DNA of 9,285 bases, from the NCBI GenBank assembly GCA_022562835.1, contig JADFOM010000066.1, positions 1,255 through 10,539 on the forward strand, in the 5' to 3' direction. Source of the stretch: Acidobacteriota bacterium. GTDB taxonomy: Bacteria > Actinomycetota > Acidimicrobiia > Acidimicrobiales > SHLQ01. The position numbers were made by a program, and so were the translations under genes. How positions within the stretch are numbered: position 1 is the stretch's first letter; each line of letters opens with the position of its first letter. Positions 1-5,552 of the stretch are shown one piece after another. The notes below the pieces were generated by a model, which was given only the letters and a program-made list of their open reading frames with translations, had not been told where the DNA came from and did no database searches.

Positions 1-458
1 ACCGGAATGCGGGTGCCGTCGTCGGTGAAGATCCGCACACCGAGCGCGGCTAGCTCCGACATGGGACTGAGGCTTTCGCCTGCTCGACCGAGACTGATCG
101 CGGCGGTAGGTATGACGTCACAGAGCGCCTCATCGCCCCATGCCATCACGTCACGCACGACCTCTGCGCAGTCCATGGTCGGGTCGGTGTTGGGCATCGC
201 GACGATGGCGCCATAGCCGCCAAGAACAGCGGATCGCGATCCGGTCTCGATCGTCTCGGCATCCTCACTACCCGGTTGACGCAGGTGGGTGTGCAGATCG
301 ACGAGGGCCGGAGCTACCACACATCCGCTCGCGTCTAGCTGGCGGTCACCTCGCGCTCCCTCGGCAACCTCGAGAACTCGGCCTCCCTCGATCACGACAT
401 CGGCGCGTCGTCGACCGTTGCGGTCGATGACCTCGCCTCCGACGATGGCAAGGCTCAT
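1..458 (-). CDS. pyrC: Dihydroorotase, N-terminal part (runs off the window)
   Basis: Dihydroorotase interconverts carbamoyl-aspartate and dihydroorotate, the third step of UMP synthesis. About 152 codons are visible, and the 3' end lies beyond base 1. The metal-binding signature DLHTHLRQPG is at residues 53-62 (metal ligands H55 and H57). It is followed by AMPNT (86-90), where the Asn is a substrate-contact residue in the family, and by FTDDG (143-147), the counterpart of the conserved FSDDG. The ATG at 458-456 is chosen because AAGGAG sits 7 bases upstream and the N-terminal beta-strand pattern (MSLAIVGGEVID) is typical. It lies 31 bases after pyrB and is surely cotranscribed with it, placing it under the PyrR control seen upstream of pyrR. 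The visible motifs are intact and nothing suggests a pseudo-dihydroorotase. Confidence 0.95.
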   Translation of the reverse strand, partial: MSLAIVGGEVIDRNGRRRADVVIEGGRVLEVAEGARGDRQLDASGCVVAPALVDLHTHLRQPGSEDAETIETGSRSAVLGGYGAIVAMPNTDPTMDCAEVVRDVMAWGDEALCDVIPTAAISLGRAGESLSPMSELAALGVRIFTDDGTRIP

Positions 459-489
459 CTGCTGGCTCCTTGTTCATAGCTCGGCTGGG

Positions 490-1428
490 TCACGATACGG
501 CTACCTCTGCAACCATCTCCGAACCCGATCCCAGCATCATGAACAGCACCGCCATCCGGGCGGCTACACCGTTCGTGACCTGAGCGGTGATCAGATCGTT
601 GGCCGCTGAGGCCGGGCCATCGTCGATCTCTACGCCTCGGTTCATCGGACCCGGGTGCATTACGAGAACTTCGTCGCGAAGACGCTCGGCGCGTTGCGCG
701 GTCAATCCGTAGTCGTGGCGGTATTCGCGAAGGCTGGGGACGACGTTTGCCTGCTGACGTTCGCTTTGCATGCGCAACAGGTAGACCACGTCGAACGAGT
801 CGATCACCGCGTCGAGATCGTGACTGATCGTGACCGGCCACCGCTCCACTGCCGGCGGCAACAAGGTCGGGGGTGCGACCAGCACAACCTCTGCGCCGAG
901 AGTGCTGAGCGCCGCGACGTTCGAACGCGCAACCCTCGAGTGTTTGATGTCGCCCACGATCCCGACCCTGCGTCCTTCGAGCTCACCGAGACGGCTCTGC
1001 ATCGAGTAGATATCCAGTAGCGCTTGGGTGGGATGTGCGTGCCAGCCGTCACCGGCATTGATAATCGACACATCGGTCCAACGGGTGAGTTGCTTTGGTA
1101 CGCCAGCGCTCGCATGTCGCACGACGATGGCGTCGGCACCGAGCGCGTCGATCGTGTGAACCGTGTCGCGCAATGACTCGCCCTTGGACACCGACGAAGC
1201 CCCTACCGAAAAGTTCATGGTGTCGGCCGAAAGCCGCTTCGCGGCGGTTTCGAATGAGAGCCGGGTGCGGGTCGAATTCTCGTAGAACAACATCGCGACA
1301 GTCCGGCCCCGCAGCGCCGGGACCTTTGGAATGGAGCGTTGAGAGATTTCCTCGAAGGTTGCAACGAGCGAGACCAGGTCGCTGAGCTCGTCACGATCGA
1401 GATCACCGAGCGCAAGGAGATGCTTCAC
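490..1428 (-). CDS. pyrB: Aspartate carbamoyltransferase catalytic subunit
   Basis: Condenses carbamoyl phosphate with aspartate to carbamoyl-aspartate, the committed step of pyrimidine synthesis in the cytoplasm. The 312-residue length is normal for the catalytic chain. The carbamoyl-phosphate loop YENSTRTR is at residues 49-56, SKGES at 81-85, HPTQALLD at 132-139, LLRMQ at 217-221 and HPGPMNRG at 258-265, so both substrate sites are complete. Translation starts with GTG, which overlaps the pyrR stop in a GTGA junction; GGAG inside the last pyrR codons serves as ribosome binding site. This overlap implies translational coupling to pyrR. No pyrI regulatory-chain gene is seen between pyrB and pyrC. 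Confidence 0.97.
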   Translation of the reverse strand: MKHLLALGDLDRDELSDLVSLVATFEEISQRSIPKVPALRGRTVAMLFYENSTRTRLSFETAAKRLSADTMNFSVGASSVSKGESLRDTVHTIDALGADAIVVRHASAGVPKQLTRWTDVSIINAGDGWHAHPTQALLDIYSMQSRLGELEGRRVGIVGDIKHSRVARSNVAALSTLGAEVVLVAPPTLLPPAVERWPVTISHDLDAVIDSFDVVYLLRMQSERQQANVVPSLREYRHDYGLTAQRAERLRDEVLVMHPGPMNRGVEIDDGPASAANDLITAQVTNGVAARMAVLFMMLGSGSEMVAEVAVS

Positions 1429-2003
1429 GTGTACTTCTCCATGAATCCAATGTCCACGCCTTCTGAGTTGACGTCGACGACCTCGTTGCGTCTCGTCGGT
1501 AAGTTCTTGCCGACGAAGTCAGGTCGAATCGGAAGTTCTCGATGCCCCCGGTCGATCATCACCGCGAGTTGCACGACTTTGGGTCGCCCGAAGCTGGTGA
1601 GTGCGTCGAGGGCGGCTCGGATGGTGCGACCGGTGAACAGCACGTCATCGACGAGCACAACGATGGTGTTGTCGAGATCGAGCGGAATATTGGTGACCGC
1701 CTCTGGCATGACCGGTCGCAAGCCGATGTCGTCGCGATGCAGCGCAACGTCGAGGCTTCCAACCGGGACCTTTGTCTTCTCGAGTTGCTCGAGCGCGGCT
1801 ACGACGCTGTTGGCGAGAGGCACACCACCGGTCTGGAGTCCGATGACGACGAGCGACTCGGTTCCGTTGTTGCGTTCGATGATCTCGTGGGCCATGCGAC
1901 GAATCGCTCGATCGACCTGCTCTTGATCCATGACCTGGTTCGTCGAAACGAAGACCCCACCAAACGGTGGCGTCATTCGTCGTTCTCGCTCTGCCACGAG
2001 CAT
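1425..2003 (-). CDS. pyrR: PyrR: pyr operon RNA-binding regulator / uracil phosphoribosyltransferase
   Basis: PyrR binds UMP/UTP and a conserved loop in pyr mRNA to lower pyr expression when pyrimidines are plentiful; many members also have weak uracil phosphoribosyltransferase activity. The 192-residue product carries the PRPP-binding loop VVLVDDVLFTGRT (115-127) and the conserved segments DVALHRDDI (85-93) and DRGHRELPIRPDFVGKNLPT (151-170). The frame stays open back to 2081. The ATG at 2003 is chosen because AGGAG lies just upstream (3-base spacing, rather tight) and because the PyrR-binding RNA loop sits directly in front of that site, so the coding region must begin after it. A later ATG at 1976 is the alternative. 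The 3' end overlaps pyrB by four bases. As first gene of the operon it is probably autoregulated. Confidence 0.95.
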   Translation of the reverse strand: MLVAERERRMTPPFGGVFVSTNQVMDQEQVDRAIRRMAHEIIERNNGTESLVVIGLQTGGVPLANSVVAALEQLEKTKVPVGSLDVALHRDDIGLRPVMPEAVTNIPLDLDNTIVVLVDDVLFTGRTIRAALDALTSFGRPKVVQLAVMIDRGHRELPIRPDFVGKNLPTRRNEVVDVNSEGVDIGFMEKYT

Positions 2004-2011
2004 CTTCTCCT

Positions 2012-2035
2012 GTCCGTATGAGCCTCTCTGGACCC
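2012..2035 (-). promoter_or_regulatory. PyrR-binding RNA loop in the pyrR leader
   Basis: On the minus strand the leader contains TCCAGAGAGGCT (2032-2021), matching the PyrR recognition element known from Bacillus pyr leaders and from mycobacterial pyr mRNA. GGGTC (2035-2031) and GGCTC (2024-2020) can pair, with two G-U pairs, closing the hexaloop CAGAGA (2030-2025). A second pairing of GTCC (2034-2031) with GGAC (2015-2012) is also possible. The ribosome binding site AGGAG (2011-2007) follows immediately and no U-tract terminator is present. This points to translational repression, as reported for mycobacteria, rather than transcription attenuation. Confidence 0.88.
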
Positions 2036-2053
2036 ATTTCACGGTCAAGTCTG

Positions 2054-2081
2054 AACCTAGCAGGGCCGTCGCTGCCCGCAA
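2054..2081 (-). promoter_or_regulatory. Candidate sigma70-type promoter for pyrRBC
   Basis: On the minus strand TTGCGG (2081-2076) and TAGGTT (2059-2054) are separated by 16 bases. Transcription would begin near 2047, giving a leader of roughly 45 bases that includes the whole PyrR-binding loop. Both hexamers deviate from consensus, so this is a positional inference. The 96-base gap to the upstream gene makes a promoter here plausible. Confidence 0.35.
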
Positions 2082-2099
2082 CGCTGGGGGCCAGAATTG

Positions 2100-2612
2100 C
2101 TAACGCCGTTTGACATGCGCAACCAGTGTGACGCTTGCCGCAACCGACGCTGCAGCAGTCAGACCGACGATCAACGCGGGGACAAGGCTCGGGTTGTAGT
2201 TGGGTCCGCCGGAGTAGTCGAGGCCGATGAGGCTGTGACAAGTCGTTGGCGATGAGACGCCACCGTTCGTTGAACTCGAGCAGCCCCATGGGGCGAGGAG
2301 CACGAAGCCGATGACGAGGGCTGCGTACGCGCCGAGCGCCGTCCAGAACGGGAGCCTGCGTCCACGAAACGGATCGAGGACAGCGAGAAGGACTCCAAGG
2401 AACAAGAACGGAATACCAATGCTGAAACCGGTTAGAGCTCCGAATACCGCGAGCACACCGATCAGGACCCAATAACGGCGTCTCGACTTAGGTTCGGTCG
2501 GTCCTAGCTCTCGGGAGCCACCTGGCGAAGACCCGGTGTCGTCTTCGCTATTTCCGCTGGTTAGCACGACCCCTGCCGCGCCTGCGATAAGAGCGACTGC
2601 GACGAGAATCAT
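2100..2612 (-). CDS. Small membrane protein of unknown function
   Basis: Not recognised as a named family. The 170-residue product has a hydrophobic N-terminus (1-18), a hydrophilic Ser/Gly/Asp/Glu-rich stretch (19-45) ending in a basic patch (KSRRR), then hydrophobic segments at about 47-79 (possibly two helices), 88-108 and 142-166. It ends in a basic KRR tail. Two cysteines, C111 and C125, flank a Ser/Thr/Gly-rich loop between the last two membrane segments. If that loop faces outside they could form a disulfide. The ATG at 2612 has GGAG five bases upstream. The gene is divergent from tetR and shares its short control region with the 28-bp palindrome, so TetR control is possible. It lies 96 bases before the pyrR start on the same strand, with no terminator seen between them. 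Coding quality is consistent with the neighbours, so it is probably a real gene. Confidence 0.75.
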   Translation of the reverse strand: MILVAVALIAGAAGVVLTSGNSEDDTGSSPGGSRELGPTEPKSRRRYWVLIGVLAVFGALTGFSIGIPFLFLGVLLAVLDPFRGRRLPFWTALGAYAALVIGFVLLAPWGCSSSTNGGVSSPTTCHSLIGLDYSGGPNYNPSLVPALIVGLTAAASVAASVTLVAHVKRR

Positions 2613-2648
2613 CGATCTCCGTTCGGTCAGGTGCCAACTAATCCAATT

Positions 2649-2676
2649 CGGATATCATACATTTGTATGATATCCG
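2649..2676. promoter_or_regulatory. Perfect 28-bp inverted repeat, probable TetR operator
   Basis: CGGATATCATACA (2649-2661) and TGTATGATATCCG (2664-2676) are exact reverse complements separated by TT. The palindrome lies between the divergent membrane-protein gene (start 2612) and tetR. Each arm carries a TATCAT hexamer, at 2653-2658 on the plus strand and 2672-2667 on the minus strand, each usable as a -10 box. No convincing -35 box was found for either. A TetR dimer bound here would cover both start regions. The ATG at 2667, the probable tetR start, lies inside the right arm. Confidence 0.85.
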
Positions 2677-3269
2677 CGCAACGTCGATCAAGCACAAATT
2701 CATCGAGCGAGGGACGCACCCTTCTAATCGAGGCCGCGGCGACAATCATCGAGCGAGACGGAGTGCAAGCGGCGACCTCGCGGGCGATCACAGCCCAGGC
2801 CGGACAGAATCTGGGCGCGATCACGTACTACTTCGGTTCGAAATCTGCGCTGTTGGTCGAGACCCAGGCCCACGTCGCACGACGGATCATCGAACCCGTG
2901 CTCGTCACCCTGCGCAGCGACCGGCTGCCCGCCGAGCGGCTGCTGCGTGCCGTGCAGCAGCTAGTCGGATTGCTCGACGACAACTCCGAGCAACTCGCCG
3001 GGTATGTACAGGCAGTCGCCTACGCGGCGCACGACCCACAAACCGGCGACAGCATCAAGACGCTGTACCACGATCTGCGAGAGTTGCTCGTCGCAGACAT
3101 GGAGAGCCAACAAGCAGCCTCACTTCTGCCGCCTTGGGTCGTCCCCGAGGCGATGGCGAGTCTGATCATCGCGCTCGTCAACGGCGTCGCTGTCGGTGCG
3201 GCCATCGACCCCGACAATACCGACGCCGCGGCGATCGGTGCTCAGTTCACCAGGCTTCTCCTCCCCTGA
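2667..3269 (+). CDS. TetR-family transcriptional regulator
   Basis: A ligand-responsive DNA-binding repressor of the TetR family, 200 residues from the chosen start. The N-terminal domain (about 14-62) has the classic arrangement: helix GRTLLIEAAATIIERDGV, then the helix-turn-helix TSRAITAQAGQNLGAITYYF (38-57) ending in the family hallmark YYFGSKSALL. The C-terminal two thirds are helical and variable, as usual for the ligand-binding and dimer part. The frame is open from a GTG at 2631, but residues from there would be encoded by the palindrome and no ribosome binding site precedes it. ATG at 2667 gives the normal short N-terminus. With a TATCAT -10 box at 2653-2658 transcription would start at or next to the ATG, so the message may be leaderless. 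It probably represses itself through the overlapping palindrome. A dioxygenase gene follows after 35 bases. The ligand is unknown. Confidence 0.9.
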   Translation: MISAQRRSSTNSSSEGRTLLIEAAATIIERDGVQAATSRAITAQAGQNLGAITYYFGSKSALLVETQAHVARRIIEPVLVTLRSDRLPAERLLRAVQQLVGLLDDNSEQLAGYVQAVAYAAHDPQTGDSIKTLYHDLRELLVADMESQQAASLLPPWVVPEAMASLIIALVNGVAVGAAIDPDNTDAAAIGAQFTRLLLP

Positions 3270-3304
3270 AGCGCGGGCATGAGCCTTGAACGCACACATG
3301 AACA

Positions 3305-4081
3305 ATGTGGGAAACTCCCGCGATGCTTGCCCAGTCCCAGGTCGACGAACTCATGAGCCGCGGGATCACGCATCTGCAAGGTGTCGTCGCTCCCAACGTG
3401 ATCGGAGCCGCCGAAGAACACGTATGGCAGTTCCTGGCGTCGCGCGGCGTCGACCGCCATGACCGTTCGACATGGCCCGACAGGGTCGACAAGCTCCAAC
3501 CACTGCGCAAGGCCGGTGTGTTCGACGGATTTCTCGACGGCGCCCTGGAGCCGGTCTTCGATCAACTGTTGGGGGCCTCATCGACCGACCTGGGGCCAGG
3601 ACCACAGGCCCTGTTGAGCATGCCGAGCACCGATTTCTGGACACTGCCGCACAAGCGGTGGCACATGGACCTACCCGGCCGCGGGCCAACCGATCGGCTG
3701 TCCGCGCTGCGAGTCCTCGGTTTCGTGGCCGATGTCGAGCCTCGGGGTGGAGGGACACTGGTCGTCGAGGGTTCCGCCGCGCTGGTAAACCAGCTTGTCG
3801 CGGCCACCTCCGACAACGATGCAGGAAGTTCTTCGAAGATCAGATCCGCCCTGTCCCAACGCCACGAATGGTTTGACGAGTTGATGCGACCCGGCCCCGA
3901 GCGAATAGAAAGATTCATGAATGCAGCCGAGACTATCGACGGGGTCGATGTGCAGGTGACCGAGTTAACCGGTCTCGCGGGCGACATCACCCTGATGCAC
4001 CCTTGGACGATCCACAACATCGGCGCCAACACCTCAGATCGGCCCCGGATGATGATGACGTACTCCCGCTACCGCAGATGA
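3305..4081 (+). CDS. Phytanoyl-CoA dioxygenase (PhyH) family Fe(II)/2-oxoglutarate oxygenase
   Basis: Members of this family use Fe(II), O2 and 2-oxoglutarate to hydroxylate small organic substrates; the substrate here cannot be deduced. The 258-residue product has the iron-binding pair H120-x-D122 (in KRWHMDLPG), a glycine turn after the next strand (ADVEPRGGGTLVVEGS, 142-157) and the C-terminal motif GDITLMHPWTIHNIGANTSDRPR (226-248). H237 is the third iron ligand. R248, 11 residues later, matches the spacing of H264 and R275 in human PHYH, where the Arg binds 2-oxoglutarate. All catalytic residues are present. The start is uncertain: neither ATG 3305 nor ATG 3323 has a clear ribosome binding site. 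It follows tetR by 35 bases and is probably cotranscribed and controlled by it. It converges with the acetyltransferase gene, stops 17 bases apart. Confidence 0.88.
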   Translation: MWETPAMLAQSQVDELMSRGITHLQGVVAPNVIGAAEEHVWQFLASRGVDRHDRSTWPDRVDKLQPLRKAGVFDGFLDGALEPVFDQLLGASSTDLGPGPQALLSMPSTDFWTLPHKRWHMDLPGRGPTDRLSALRVLGFVADVEPRGGGTLVVEGSAALVNQLVAATSDNDAGSSSKIRSALSQRHEWFDELMRPGPERIERFMNAAETIDGVDVQVTELTGLAGDITLMHPWTIHNIGANTSDRPRMMMTYSRYRR

Positions 4082-4098
4082 GGGGCCGGTCAGACCGC

Positions 4099-4563
4099 CT
4101 ATACCTGCCGAGCCCAAGTCTTGGGCGGGTGACGTAGAGCGGAGAACCCGTTGCGCTCGAGCACTGCAATCGACGCTGCATTGTCCGTCGTCGTCCGGGC
4201 CAACAGCACATCAAACTCACCGGTCTCACCTACCCACCTGATCAGCTCGGCTAGCGCCTCGGTCGCGATACCGCTGCCGCGCTCAGATTCGAACACCCAA
4301 TAGCCGATGAACGCAGCCCGTCGGTCGACATCGATCGGCCCGAGTCCGACCTCCCCGACGATCGCTCCCTCTCTCTCGACGACGAAATCGACGGCAACGC
4401 GCTGCTCAAGACGCTTCGATGCACCCAGAATCCACTCGCGAGCCGCCGCGAGATTCGGGTGAGAGGGAACTTCGCTTGCAGCAGCCACCGCTTCATCCCT
4501 CCATGCAGCTAGCAATGCTGCTGCATCGCTCGGCTCCCACGGACGCAGACGGATCTCGATCAG
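4099..4563 (-). CDS. GNAT-family N-acetyltransferase (RimJ/RimL-like), probable CTG start
   Basis: Transfers an acetyl group from acetyl-CoA to an amine; the acceptor is unknown. In the 154-residue product, IRLRPWEPSDA (4-14) is the usual first strand. GEVGLGPID and FIGYWVFESE follow, then the acetyl-CoA loop RGSGIATEAL (95-104, the R-G-x-G-x-A signature) and DNAASIAVLERNGF (127-140), as in RimJ/RimL-type enzymes. The frame has no ATG near the expected N-terminus. A perfect AAGGAGG (4577-4571) lies seven bases before CTG 4563, and that CTG overlaps the nusB stop as CTGA, just like other junctions in this operon. CTG is therefore the best start. The frame continues open to an ATG at 4758, but those 65 residues lie within nusB and look non-coding. 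Function could be ribosomal-protein or small-molecule acetylation. Confidence 0.85.
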   Translation of the reverse strand: MIEIRLRPWEPSDAAALLAAWRDEAVAAASEVPSHPNLAAAREWILGASKRLEQRVAVDFVVEREGAIVGEVGLGPIDVDRRAAFIGYWVFESERGSGIATEALAELIRWVGETGEFDVLLARTTTDNAASIAVLERNGFSALRHPPKTWARQV

Positions 4564-4973
4564 GCGCGGGCCTCCTTGGAGAGCGACGCCAGTACCCCAT
4601 TGACGAATCGGCCCGAATCGGCAGTCGAGTACTCCCCCGCCAGTTCGACAGCCTCGTTGAGAATCGCACCGGTCGGAACGTCGGGGCACCCGATCATCTC
4701 GAAGGTCGACATTCTTAGAAGCGCCCTGTCCATCCCGGGAAGACGATCCAGCGTCCAATCGACAAGACGTCTCGAGATCTCTGCGTCGATCTCTTGCATT
4801 CGATCGGCGACACCCTCGACGACGAGGCGGGTGTAAGGCTCCGGTTCAAGCTCGACCCGGGCCAACACCTCGATCGGTGACTCAGCACGCACATCGGCCT
4901 CGTAGATCATCAACAACGCGGCCTCTCGGGCCTCGCGGCGAGAACCCGCAGGCGGTACCGGGCGATCATGCAC
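4560..4973 (-). CDS. nusB: Transcription antitermination factor NusB
   Basis: NusB pairs with NusE (ribosomal protein S10) and binds boxA RNA to prevent premature termination in rRNA operons. The 137-residue length is typical. The N-terminal helix SRREAREAALLMIYEADV (11-28) and the C-terminal block from DRALLRMSTFEMI (82-94) through AILNEAVELAGEYSTADSGRFVNGVL (103-128) are diagnostic. GTG at 4973 is chosen because it overlaps the efp stop by eight bases and gives a normal N-terminus; GGAG occurs ten bases upstream. The open frame reaches 5030, but that extension would encode a Ser/Arg/Thr-rich stretch within efp. The ATG in the overlap at 4969 is out of frame. Its stop overlaps the acetyltransferase start. 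The efp-nusB adjacency is widespread in bacteria. Confidence 0.95.
   Translation of the reverse strand: MHDRPVPPAGSRREAREAALLMIYEADVRAESPIEVLARVELEPEPYTRLVVEGVADRMQEIDAEISRRLVDWTLDRLPGMDRALLRMSTFEMIGCPDVPTGAILNEAVELAGEYSTADSGRFVNGVLASLSKEARA
4571..4577 (-). promoter_or_regulatory. Perfect Shine-Dalgarno AAGGAGG that decides the acetyltransferase start
   Basis: On the minus strand AAGGAGG ends seven bases before CTG 4563-4561, optimal spacing. It is located inside the last codons of nusB. No ATG, GTG or TTG in the acetyltransferase frame is correctly placed, so this site supports initiation at CTG. Confidence 0.75.
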
Positions 4974-5529
4974 GAGTGATGTACTCCGCGGTGCGAGTGT
5001 CGATCTTGAGCGCGTCGCCGGTCTCGACAAAGAGTGGCACTTGGACTACAAGACCCGTCTGGAGTGTCGCGGGTTTGCGCGCACCCGAGACTCGATCGCC
5101 CTGGACGCCGGGGTCGGTCTGCGCCACCGCCAGAACAACCGATGCGGGCAATTCACAACCGACAACCTCGTTGCCGTACATCAACAGCACGACCGATTCG
5201 CCCTCGATGATGAAGTTTGTGTAGTCCCCAAGCGTTGCCGCCGCAACGGTCATCTGTTCATAGGTCTCATTGTCCATGAACACGAGACCGTCCGGTTCGC
5301 CGTAGATGAACTGCATCTCGCGCTTGTCGATGATGGCGCGCTCGACCTTCTCGTCGGATCGAAACGTCCGGTCAACAACCGCGCCGGTCCGTACGTTCTT
5401 CAAGGTGGACCGTACAAAAGCGTGACCCTTGCCCGGCTTGACGTGCTGGAAGTCAACAACCTGGACCAGACCGAGGTCGAGCTCCAGGGTCATTCCGGTC
5501 TTGAGGTCGTTCGTGGACACTGGAGGCAT
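4966..5529 (-). CDS. efp: Elongation factor P
   Basis: EF-P binds ribosomes stalled on polyproline between the P and E sites and stimulates peptide bond formation. The 187-residue length is standard. Three beta-barrel domains are recognisable: a KOW-like N-domain (about 1-62), a central OB domain (about 67-125) and the C-terminal OB domain (about 130-186) with the signature GDRVSGARKPATLQTGLVVQVPLFV. The tip loop reads KPGKGHAFVR (31-40), with K34 at the functional position. The residues around it are those of actinobacterial and E. coli-type EF-Ps with lysine at the tip, not the arginine type. No EpmA/EpmB gene is in the window. It starts at ATG 5529 with a weak GAGAG upstream, 23 bases after the peptidase gene. 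Confidence 0.97.
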   Translation of the reverse strand: MPPVSTNDLKTGMTLELDLGLVQVVDFQHVKPGKGHAFVRSTLKNVRTGAVVDRTFRSDEKVERAIIDKREMQFIYGEPDGLVFMDNETYEQMTVAAATLGDYTNFIIEGESVVLLMYGNEVVGCELPASVVLAVAQTDPGVQGDRVSGARKPATLQTGLVVQVPLFVETGDALKIDTRTAEYITRA

Positions 5530-5552
5530 TGCTTACTCTCGTTGGCTGAAAA

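Noticed and set aside
1339..1926. 195-codon plus-strand open frame opposite pyrR and pyrB
   Set aside because: Its product is a Ser/Thr/Arg-rich low-complexity translation typical of the antisense of GC-rich genes, and the opposite strand holds clear pyrR and pyrB.
2631..2666. N-terminal extension of TetR from a GTG at 2631
   Set aside because: No ribosome binding site precedes it, and the extra residues would be encoded by the operator palindrome. The ATG at 2667 gives the usual TetR N-terminus.
3272..3322. CGCGGG and CCCGCG arms flanking the tetR-dioxygenase gap
   Set aside because: Six-base GC-only arms with a 39-base spacer are expected by chance in GC-rich DNA and no T run follows.
4082..4098. 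Terminator between the convergent dioxygenase and acetyltransferase genes
   Set aside because: The 17-base gap holds only GGTC-A-GACC, a palindrome with a one-base centre that cannot form a hairpin loop, and no T run on either strand.
4564..4758. 65-residue N-terminal extension of the acetyltransferase from ATG 4758
   Set aside because: It is antiparallel to nothing real and sits out of frame inside nusB; it has no GNAT homology pattern, while the fold begins exactly at IEIRLRPWEPSDA.
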